A DNA stretch of 64,000 nucleotides, taken from the NCBI GenBank assembly GCA_028281865.1, contig JANQJB010000057.1, positions 1 to 64,000 of the forward strand, read 5' to 3'. The first letter of the stretch is position 1, and each line of letters opens with the position of its first letter. The notes below the pieces were generated by a model that was not told the origin of the DNA, made no database searches, and saw nothing but the letters and a program-made list of their open reading frames with translations. This document shows positions 56,438-64,000 of the stretch, piece by piece. Made by a program: the position numbers and the translations under genes. The stretch comes from Marinagarivorans sp. Its GTDB lineage: Bacteria; Pseudomonadota; Gammaproteobacteria; Pseudomonadales; Cellvibrionaceae.

Positions 56438-57379
56438 CTACCTTTTAAAATCGTTGACAACCTGCGACGATAAATTTAACGACGTGAGTAAGCTTTTTCG
56501 CATTTGATTAAACAGGTTTTTCTCTAACGCGACCAACGCAGCGTATTGCTTTTCATTTAAATGCTCTCGCGCACCTGAAAAATAACTCTTTTGATAGGTA
56601 TCGACTGCAACATCAATCATCTCAATTGCATCATTATACGCTCCCATATCAATAGCGATTTGCACTTGTTCTAGCGATGCTGTGTATTGTTGCTTGAGTT
56701 TTAACTTTTGTAGCAATACGGCTTTACGTTGCTCCGCGGACAGCGCTAAAGACGAATCTAAAGACTGATTAAATTTCCTGAGCTGGTGCTGCTCAAGATC
56801 AGAATCTTTCATTTGTTCAAACAACTGAAAATTATCCGGCCCAAGCAAAGTTTCGACCTTGTGATCAAGGTCTGCTAGAAGCAACTGCTGTTGCTCAATC
56901 AACATCGTTACATCGTCAGAACGGCTGAAATAGGAGGTCGTAGGGGAATCTATAATGCGTTGGCGTTCAACCAAAAACGCTTTCAAACGCTCGCGATCAA
57001 CCTGTGACACATCCAACAGCTCAAGTAAGATAGCGTATTTTTGATCAACACTTTTTTCGACCTGCTCGTCACGCAGCTGGACGAGTACCTCGTTTCCTCT
57101 GTGCGAGCGCCCTTCTTCGGGACACTCATCTGACGAGCGGCGCAAAGCAGCTTCAAATTTTTTGCGCGCACGATTTTCAATGAACAGCTCGCGCTCTAAC
57201 TGCGATTTTTTAACCTGACAGTCTTTTCGCTCCTCCGCAATGCGATTTAAGCTATCGGAGCGCATTTTTTTTGCATTCAGCAACTGCTCCTCTAGCGCGG
57301 CATTTTCCGAACGCATTTGCAAGACCAAAACCACGAGGCCCAAACTTGTTATAGAGAGAACAATCGCAACCAGTTTCAT
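56438..57379 (-). CDS. Membrane-anchored coiled-coil protein, unknown
   Basis: The ATG at 57379 has AAGG five bases upstream; a TTG at 57394 is weaker. Residues about 1-22 are a single membrane anchor (VAIVLSITSLGLVVLVLQM). The rest, about 290 residues, is charged and helical with coiled-coil character (ENAALEEQLLNAKKMRSDSL...QLERELF). It has a repeated motif style around YAILLELLDVS and LLGPDNFQLFEQM, which recalls proteins with helical LTxxQ-like regions. Topology suggests a periplasmic body. I do not recognise a family. It converges with the ricin lectin gene and lies downstream of nsrR. Confidence 0.65.
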   Translation of the reverse strand: MKLVAIVLSITSLGLVVLVLQMRSENAALEEQLLNAKKMRSDSLNRIAEERKDCQVKKSQLERELFIENRARKKFEAALRRSSDECPEEGRSHRGNEVLVQLRDEQVEKSVDQKYAILLELLDVSQVDRERLKAFLVERQRIIDSPTTSYFSRSDDVTMLIEQQQLLLADLDHKVETLLGPDNFQLFEQMKDSDLEQHQLRKFNQSLDSSLALSAEQRKAVLLQKLKLKQQYTASLEQVQIAIDMGAYNDAIEMIDVAVDTYQKSYFSGAREHLNEKQYAALVALEKNLFNQMRKSLLTSLNLSSQVVNDFKR

Positions 57380-57483
57380 GAAAACCTTATCCAAACGAGT
57401 AACAAATCATCACCTAAAACAAATCCAACACCTTTAACGGCTATGTGTCTTGCTATTATCTATTCACTAATCGAAAGACCAAC

Positions 57484-57939
57484 TCAATTGGGAGGCGAGA
57501 CAAAAGCTTGTTCCTCCAAACCCAATACCCTTACTAACTCAGCTGGGCTATTAGAAACGTCCGCCAAGCTATATTGACGCAACTCTTCAACAAACGCATT
57601 CATCGCAGAAGCGAGAACACCTTTCAGTTTACAGGTAGGAAGCAACACGCACTGAGGTTCGTAACAGTCCACAGCCAGCATTGACGGCTCTAGTGCGGTA
57701 ACAATGTCGGCAAGATTCAGTTCAGTCGGATCTATATCCAGAGAGAACCCACCGCCTTTGCCACGCCGCGTGTTAATCCACCCCAAGCGACCCATGTGGT
57801 GCACAACCTTGTTAATATGATTGCGCGAGACATTGAACGTTTCACTCACGGTATCAATATTCGCCCTCTCTCCTGCAGGCAGAGCCGCGAGGTAAACGAG
57901 TAGACGCAAACCATAATCGGTATAGAGCGTAAGCTGCAT
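57484..57939 (-). CDS. nsrR: Nitric-oxide-sensing Rrf2 regulator NsrR
   Basis: NsrR is a [Fe-S] Rrf2-family repressor that releases DNA on reaction with nitric oxide. Choosing the ATG at 57939 gives MQLTLYTDYGLRLLVYLA, the standard NsrR N-terminus; a frame to 58029 runs through the operator and is not the start. The winged helix covers residues about 10-70 (SETFNVSRNHINKVVHHMGR, GKGGGF). The cluster Cys are Cys92, Cys97 and Cys103 with C-x4-C-x5-C spacing (CYEPQCVLLPTC). A 33-bp palindrome lies 39-71 bases upstream and is probably its own operator. Confidence 0.93.
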   Translation of the reverse strand: MQLTLYTDYGLRLLVYLAALPAGERANIDTVSETFNVSRNHINKVVHHMGRLGWINTRRGKGGGFSLDIDPTELNLADIVTALEPSMLAVDCYEPQCVLLPTCKLKGVLASAMNAFVEELRQYSLADVSNSPAELVRVLGLEEQAFVSPPN

Positions 57940-57977
57940 TAGTTCACACCTTATAAATCTCACTAACAAGTATGCAT

Positions 57978-58010
57978 TGTATAACATACATATAAAATGT
58001 ATGTTATACA
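57978..58010. promoter_or_regulatory. Perfect 33-bp palindrome, probable NsrR operator
   Basis: TGTATAACATACAT (57978-57991), ATAAA, ATGTATGTTATACA (57997-58010). The inner AACATACAT-N5-ATGTATGTT has the 9-5-9 geometry of known NsrR sites (AAGATGCAT-N5-ATGCATCTT). It lies just upstream of nsrR, in the gap toward the plus-strand genes. Confidence 0.7.
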
Positions 58011-58090
58011 TCATATGCAAAATCGTCACATTTTAAAGACTGCTTATCCAAGCGGCCCAGTATTTCTTGATAACAATCAAGAGGAAAACG

Positions 58091-58206
58091 ATGTTGCGTG
58101 CAATGATTAAACCAAATTGCCAATACTATAACAGCAAGCTCAGGTAATTATCGGAGACAATGTTATCTTTGGCGATTGCGGCGCTCTAGCGATGATTGAC
58201 TAAGGC
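58091..58206 (+). pseudogene. Possible decayed gene downstream of the NsrR operator
   Basis: GAGGAAAACG precedes an ATG at 58091 that opens MLRAMIKPNCQYYNSKLR and stops after 18 codons. The next frame then reads VIIGDNVIFGDCGALAMID before a stop. This could be a frameshifted remnant of an NsrR target gene, or chance. Low confidence. Confidence 0.2.
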
Positions 58207-58271
58207 GCAAACGTCAAGGCTGACAGCTTGCGCATGTGACTATAAGCAAAGAAGTAATTAAGGCGGCATCA

Positions 58272-59063
58272 ATGAAAAATCAAAACCGAATTTCAGTGTT
58301 GAGACTCCTCGGCGCAGCAGCCCTTGCCTTGGTCCTTTGCAGCTGCGACGGTCTCGATGTCGAGCAACAGGCCCCAGACAAATGCGCATCCCCCGAAGGA
58401 ATGGAACTTACGACTATCCAGTCGACGGTGGACTGGATCAACGCAATGGAAAAACCGCTGACGCTTCCGTGTTTTTTACGCAGTTTGCCAAGGCCATTAA
58501 ACGTCAACACCTCCACGGTCCAAATAAGCGCGCAGCCAGGTTCAAAGCGCAGCCCCCGCGTATTTTTCATATTCAACGATCAATTAGTTTTGACAGTGAC
58601 CACTGATCAGAACCGAGACGCCAATAAAGAAATTGACCTCCCCGCCGAACTTGAAGAGCATCTGTTGGAGATCAGTTTTATGCTCAAGGACGAAAACGGT
58701 GAGTACTTGACTGAGGGCGATTCGGATATTTTAACGGTAAAGGGCGAACTCTATTTCCCAGTAACGGGTGAATTAAGAGACAGCGCGCCCTACGAAGATA
58801 TTCTATTCGGCGAAGATAAGGCACAGACAGTATGCCTATTTTGCCATTTCAACGAATCGATTCACGACTATGTTGACGGAGTACCCGTATTTAAATCCGA
58901 TATAAGGCGCCTTACCAAAGTCGCATCACTTTACGAAATGCGCATTCTCAACGACGAGTGCGACCCTCAAGCTGAGCCTCACCGCTGTAATATGCTTTCA
59001 AGTATTTTGGACCACGGCTTGCTGGAATGGCAATTCTTTCCAGAAAAACCCCGGCGCAACTAG
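58272..59063 (+). CDS. Lipoprotein with a CxxCH motif
   Basis: The ATG at 58272 gives 263 residues; an upstream in-frame start at 58236 is weaker. The signal peptide LLGAAALALVLCSC ends in a lipobox with Cys25 as the likely lipid site. The mature part has TVCLFCHFNESIHDY (Cys188, Cys191, His192), a c-type heme attachment motif, with further Cys at 38, 67 and near the C-terminus (NDECDPQAEPHRCNM). If heme is attached it would be a small outer-membrane-linked cytochrome, but a single CxxCH can also bind metal or be coincidental. No family recognised. It lies 262 bp from the NsrR palindrome. Confidence 0.65.
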   Translation: MKNQNRISVLRLLGAAALALVLCSCDGLDVEQQAPDKCASPEGMELTTIQSTVDWINAMEKPLTLPCFLRSLPRPLNVNTSTVQISAQPGSKRSPRVFFIFNDQLVLTVTTDQNRDANKEIDLPAELEEHLLEISFMLKDENGEYLTEGDSDILTVKGELYFPVTGELRDSAPYEDILFGEDKAQTVCLFCHFNESIHDYVDGVPVFKSDIRRLTKVASLYEMRILNDECDPQAEPHRCNMLSSILDHGLLEWQFFPEKPRRN

Positions 59064-59090
59064 TGGTTATGGAGCACAAACCCGAGTGCC

Positions 59091-59849
59091 CTATGGGCTT
59101 TGGTTCAAACCTTTGAGACGCAGAAGATCGCGATTCACTTGCAAGCGGAATGAATCAATTGCTTGAATAGCTTCTTCAGCGTCGGCAATGCGCTTATTGA
59201 GATTGGTCTCTAAGATTGCCACCCGCGAGTCAATACCGCCCAACTTAGCAATCTGTTCTTGCGAAGCAATTTTCGATTCTACCAACGCCGATTGTCCCGC
59301 TTCTTGTACATCCTTTAGCACGCTTAATTCAGAGCGCAAATTTGTAATAACTTTGGTAAGACGTGCTTTTTCCGAAGACGTTTCCTTTTCAAGTTTGCTT
59401 AGAGCAGCTTTAGTGTCCTTGTCCAACTTCGCTATTGCGTTGCGGTTTCTATCGTAAGAAACGCCCCAAAGCTTGCGAATCTCAGACATATTTTCTCTGA
59501 CCTGCGCCTGGATTGCGGTCAAAGACTGTGTCGATTCACCATCAGCGATTGACAGCTTCCTCTCAAGCTCAGCAATTCGTGCATCCGCCTGAGTAAGATT
59601 GGCATTACTCATAACCAGCTTTTGGCTGGTCGCGTTTGCCAGATATGCGCCAAAACCACCAATGCCAACACCGATAATACCAATCACTAACGCTACGACC
59701 GGCAGCATCGAGCTTTGCGACTCCCTCGTTTGCGGAATTCGTTCAGACTCAATTCCATAACTTGGGCGTTTGCCCTGGCGCTTTGCAGGACTCGCATCTT
59801 CGCGTGCGTGGGGAACAGCAGAAATTGTGGGTTCGCGACGTTGATTCAT
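59091..59849 (-). CDS. Membrane-anchored coiled-coil protein, unknown
   Basis: A 252-residue protein with a basic, disordered N-terminus of about 45 residues, one membrane segment (MLPVVALVIGIIGVGIGGFGAYLA, about 48-71; Gly-rich), and a long coiled-coil C-terminus (ARIAELERKLSIADGE; KLDKDTKAALSKLEKE; NLRSELSVLKD). The N-terminus is predicted cytoplasmic and the coil periplasmic. Such proteins resemble membrane-tethered coiled-coil scaffolds, but I cannot name one. It is on the same strand as groEL, which is followed by a strong terminator, so it is transcribed separately. Confidence 0.65.
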   Translation of the reverse strand: MNQRREPTISAVPHAREDASPAKRQGKRPSYGIESERIPQTRESQSSMLPVVALVIGIIGVGIGGFGAYLANATSQKLVMSNANLTQADARIAELERKLSIADGESTQSLTAIQAQVRENMSEIRKLWGVSYDRNRNAIAKLDKDTKAALSKLEKETSSEKARLTKVITNLRSELSVLKDVQEAGQSALVESKIASQEQIAKLGGIDSRVAILETNLNKRIADAEEAIQAIDSFRLQVNRDLLRLKGLNQSP

Positions 59850-60031
59850 GAAATATTACATTCCGCCTTGGTTTTTAACGCCGAAGAATACCATTTTACG
59901 CTTCTGTTAGTCGATGCTGAGTAAACAATTTGAGGCAATGAACCTGTGGGAAGTAAAAACAATTTGCTAGGGACAATTATTGATAGTAATAAGACAAATA
60001 CCTGAATATAAAAAACTGATAGCACGTAAAC

Positions 60032-60058
60032 AAAAAAAACGGCCCTTTTGGGCCGTTT
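60032..60058 (-). terminator. Rho-independent terminator of groESL
   Basis: On the minus strand AAACGGCCC-AAAA-GGGCCGTTT is followed by a run of T (eight in all), about 30 bases past the groEL stop. It is a strong, canonical terminator. Confidence 0.9.
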
Positions 60059-60084
60059 CTGCGTTAACCAAACAACTGAGCGTT

Positions 60085-61743
<1,659 letters not shown>

Positions 61744-61807
61744 TTAATCGAAATTAAGAGTTAATCAAAATTAAAAGTTAAAATTAAGTTCGAGCTGGTT
61801 AGCTGAA

Positions 61808-62101
61808 TTAACCAATTACAGCTTTGATATCGCTTTCACTAATAATAATGAGTTCTTCGCCATCAATATCGATGGTATCGCTGCCGGCATATTTGCCGAA
61901 AACGACAGTGTCGCCGACTTTTACGTCAACGGGACGAACTTCGCCGTTATCAAGCACTCGACCAGAACCAACAGCAATAACCTCACCTTGATTAGGCTTT
62001 TCAACTGCCGCACCCGGAAGTACGATTCCTCCAGCTGATTTCTCTTCTTCTTCCTTGCGACGTACGAGAACTCGGTCGTGTAAAGGACGGATATTCATCA
62101 A
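61808..62101 (-). CDS. groES: Co-chaperonin GroES
   Basis: The 97-residue lid of the GroEL cage: [21 protein letters not shown], the mobile loop [20 protein letters not shown], and [37 protein letters not shown] at the end (shown in parts). Cytosolic, co-transcribed with groEL. A heat-shock-like promoter lies about 150 bases upstream. Confidence 0.98.
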   Translation of the reverse strand: MMNIRPLHDRVLVRRKEEEEKSAGGIVLPGAAVEKPNQGEVIAVGSGRVLDNGEVRPVDVKVGDTVVFGKYAGSDTIDIDGEELIIISESDIKAVIG

Positions 62102-62250
62102 AGTATCTCCAACTAGTAGTGATTTAAATGATTACGACCAGGCGCATGCGCGCTGGTTTATTTTATTGCCGCCGGCAGAGGAACAAGCTAACCACCGGAA
62201 GCCTATAGCTCACAAACCGCGTGAGCGGCATAACTTTGCTGTGATCAGCA

Positions 62251-62277
62251 ATTTGGGACCACTTTTTCTTATTTCAA
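62251..62277 (-). promoter_or_regulatory. Sigma32-like promoter of groESL
   Basis: On the minus strand TTGAAA (62272-62277) and CCCAAAT (62251-62257) lie 14 bases apart, close to the heat-shock consensus CTTGAAA...CCCATNT. The gap 62102-62457 holds no gene and no CIRCE-type inverted repeat was seen. Confidence 0.5.
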
Positions 62278-62457
62278 CAGGAAGGTGATATTTTTTTTCA
62301 AAAAAATTCGAAAAGGTGCACATATCGCAAGTGAAATCGCTACTGCCTCGCCCCCACCCCCCGGAAAACGAGTTCGTACGAGACCTATCGCAGTATCATA
62401 TGGCTCGACTCAGTATCCCTAACGGGTGAGGCCAAACCAAATTAGCTGATTAGAGGC

Positions 62458-62931
62458 TTACCGCAGGAGATCATCTTTATCCCGCGTGTACTCACCGTCA
62501 AAGGTATCGCCTGACGGATTTTCACGAGACGTAAACGATGATCGGCGCACCACCGAAAAGCGTCCACCCGCTAAAAATCTTCGCAAGAGCCAAGCGATAA
62601 TTAGATGGCGCACACCAGGAATCAGGCAAAGGCAACCAATAAAATCGGTAATGAAGCCTGGAGTCAGCAGAAGGATACCGCCGACGGCAAGAAAAATACC
62701 GTCAGACATTTCTCGGATAGGGACCGCGCCTTCAGCTGCTCGCTGACGGGCGCGATTGAGCGTTTGGTAGCCCTGGTACCTGAGCATGATTGTGCCGGCA
62801 AACGCTGTAAAAACAACGAGCCCAATGGTCGTTAATCCTCCAAGTTGTCGGCCGACTTCAATCATCAACCAAAGCTCTATCAGGGGAACAACGATAAAAA
62901 GAATAAATAGAATGGGCAACGCGCGCTCCAA
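62458..62931 (-). CDS. fxsA: FxsA family membrane protein
   Basis: FxsA is an inner-membrane protein whose overproduction in E. coli blocks phage exclusion by F; the normal role is unknown. The 157 residues show ILFILFIVVPLIELWLMIEVG, LGGLTTIGLVVFTAFAGTIMLRYQG, and LAVGGILLLTPGFITDFIGCLCLIP, then a hydrophilic tail (RENPSGDTFDGEYTRDKDD). The start appears to be TTG at 62931 without a clear SD. It precedes groES on the same strand, the usual neighbourhood. Confidence 0.93.
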   Translation of the reverse strand: MERALPILFILFIVVPLIELWLMIEVGRQLGGLTTIGLVVFTAFAGTIMLRYQGYQTLNRARQRAAEGAVPIREMSDGIFLAVGGILLLTPGFITDFIGCLCLIPGVRHLIIAWLLRRFLAGGRFSVVRRSSFTSRENPSGDTFDGEYTRDKDDLLR

Positions 62932-62989
62932 TTAGCCACCAATGACGTCTATTAATTGGGGCAATTATGATTTTTAAAAGGCTAACAAG

Positions 62990-64000
62990 TCACCAACTAT
63001 ACCCCAGGCCAACACGAAAGGTGGTGTCATCCTTTTCAGTATTATTCGGGGGTGTACTATCAAAATCATATTCAGCACTCAAGTCGGCAGACACACCAAA
63101 GCCTAAAGGAACGACAACGCCGGTCAAAGAGTCAAACTCCCATTCGTCCTGTTCGTCAAGCGATTGTGAAAATTCATTTTTATGAAAAACTGAGGTCCCG
63201 CGACCAATTTTATAGCGAAAATCCGTTGCCATACGCCAAGACGCAAACTCTCGCTGATCCTCGGAGAGGTTATTTAGTTCGTCAAAATATTCATGCGTGT
63301 AACGCGCACCGGCTTCAGTGCTTAAAGCCGTTTTTTTACTCTCCCAAAACTGATAACCAAACCCGCTCGAAAAACTGTATCGCTCCTGAATATTTTTAAC
63401 CTCATCTTTTCGGGCCTCAATCTCGTTAAACAAATACCACTGGTCGGTCACAAACCAATCAAGCGCATAGCTACCGCGGTATTGCTCGTTAATCGGATTA
63501 CGCGATGCAACGCCGTTTACTGACTCTGACTGCGTCTGTCGGCTTTTGACTTGCAAATTCCACACGTGCCGAAAATCGTGAAAGCGCATGCTAATATTAG
63601 TGTGCGCCAACCAATCACGCGCCGTGACGTTACCCTGGGACTGCGTCCCCACAACCGAAACTTTTCCGTTTACACCAAGTGTCTCTCTTTTAAAACGGCG
63701 AAAAGGAATAACTTTATCAAGTGTCATTATGGCAACTCTGTGAACATCACCATCTTCACAACTAAATTCAACTTTTTCCTGCCGAATTGAAGACCATTGA
63801 CACGGAACTTTTTTGCCGCGTACCTTGAGTGCCTTAGGCGAATAAAGCGCTTGAATCTTGTGCTTCTTAATTTTTAATTCACCTAGCACGGGCGATTTCC
63901 AAATAATCGTATTGCCTTCCAAACGAATAAATTGCCCGCTGAGCTTGTCGCCGTTGTTCAACACAATCTCTCCAGCATTCGCGAGGGGAGAAAAACATTG
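62990..64000 (-). CDS. DUF481 outer-membrane protein, partial at the N-terminus
   Basis: The frame runs open to the right window edge; the first visible residues are QCFSPLANAGEIVLNNGD, the end of a signal peptide (cleavage after ANA). The true start lies beyond base 64000; a GTG at 63964 is internal. After GDKLSGQFIRLEGNTIIWKSPVLGELKI (an N-terminal small domain, shown in pieces), residues about 130-336 are a DUF481-type barrel: WLAHTNISMRFHDFRHVWNL, QYRGSYALDWFVTDQWYLF, RYSFSSGFGYQFWES, AGARYTHEYF and the C-terminus TTFRVGLGYSW. DUF481 proteins are outer-membrane barrels of unclear function, some salt-induced. The alternating strands and final Trp fit. Confidence 0.85.
   Translation of the reverse strand, partial: QCFSPLANAGEIVLNNGDKLSGQFIRLEGNTIIWKSPVLGELKIKKHKIQALYSPKALKVRGKKVPCQWSSIRQEKVEFSCEDGDVHRVAIMTLDKVIPFRRFKRETLGVNGKVSVVGTQSQGNVTARDWLAHTNISMRFHDFRHVWNLQVKSRQTQSESVNGVASRNPINEQYRGSYALDWFVTDQWYLFNEIEARKDEVKNIQERYSFSSGFGYQFWESKKTALSTEAGARYTHEYFDELNNLSEDQREFASWRMATDFRYKIGRGTSVFHKNEFSQSLDEQDEWEFDSLTGVVVPLGFGVSADLSAEYDFDSTPPNNTEKDDTTFRVGLGYSW

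Noticed and set aside
57940-58029. N-terminal extension of NsrR to 58029
   Set aside because: It would run through the operator palindrome; the family N-terminus MQLTLYTDYG starts at 57939.

Overview
The window looks like chromosome of a marine, polysaccharide-degrading gammaproteobacterium of the Cellvibrionaceae type (Saccharophagus/Teredinibacter/Agarilytica-like). This is inferred from the mid-40s GC impression, gammaproteobacterial gene orders (fxsA-groES-groEL; hda and a DUF2066 gene divergent from purM-purN), a very large TonB-dependent receptor of the carbohydrate-uptake kind, two secreted sulfatases and several secreted lectin or propeller proteins. No marker gene such as rRNA is present, so the genus is not proven. 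I saw no tRNA, rRNA, CRISPR array, prophage or intact transposase.

Layout. 1-930: a truncated CAP-domain lipoprotein that runs off the left edge. 1350-5680: purU, a dienoyl-CoA-reductase-like SDR and argS, with two inverted copies of one ~260-bp structured repeat, each just after a stop codon. 5760-8530: an HPt/HD-GYP protein and a receiver protein carrying a transmembrane segment. 8835-16260: nitrite reductase nirBD divergent from moaA-moaB-moeA-MOSC (molybdenum cofactor), closed by a 29-bp perfect inverted repeat. 16327-20160: hda/DUF2066 divergent from purMN. 20195-26321: TonB receptor, a small zinc-ribbon-like protein, pterin carbinolamine dehydratase and class I fumarase. 26546-28620: a C-type lectin, a MITE-like element and two small unknown genes. 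28676-35176: a CRP-like regulator divergent from a CHASE2 nucleotide cyclase and a FecR-TPR-beta-barrel protein. 35219-50975: accessory surface and carbohydrate genes (lipoprotein, two sulfatases, a chemoreceptor, an FGGY kinase with a short GlpD-like dehydrogenase, cysQ, a GT4 glycosyltransferase, a WYL regulator, a doubled SMP-30 propeller, a DUF218 protein). 51009-59849: ABC exporter, quinone reductase, pdxH, mobA, ricin-type lectin, NsrR with a perfect 33-bp operator, a CxxCH lipoprotein and coiled-coil proteins. 60032-62931: groESL and fxsA. 62990-64000: a DUF481 outer-membrane protein truncated by the right edge.

Themes. Several loci concern nitrogen oxides: assimilatory nitrite reductase, molybdenum cofactor genes (moaA, moaB, moeA, mobA, MOSC), a possible NIT-domain chemoreceptor and the nitric-oxide sensor NsrR. 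A second theme is sulfated-glycan use: sulfatases, TonB receptor, lectins, lactonase-like propellers, and CysQ for sulfate metabolism. The most unusual parts are the CHASE2 cyclase/FecR-TPR-barrel/CRP locus, the membrane-anchored receiver protein, the paired 3'-end repeats with covarying stems, the MITE and its solo end in front of purM, and a compact unexplained transcription unit at 44757-45379.
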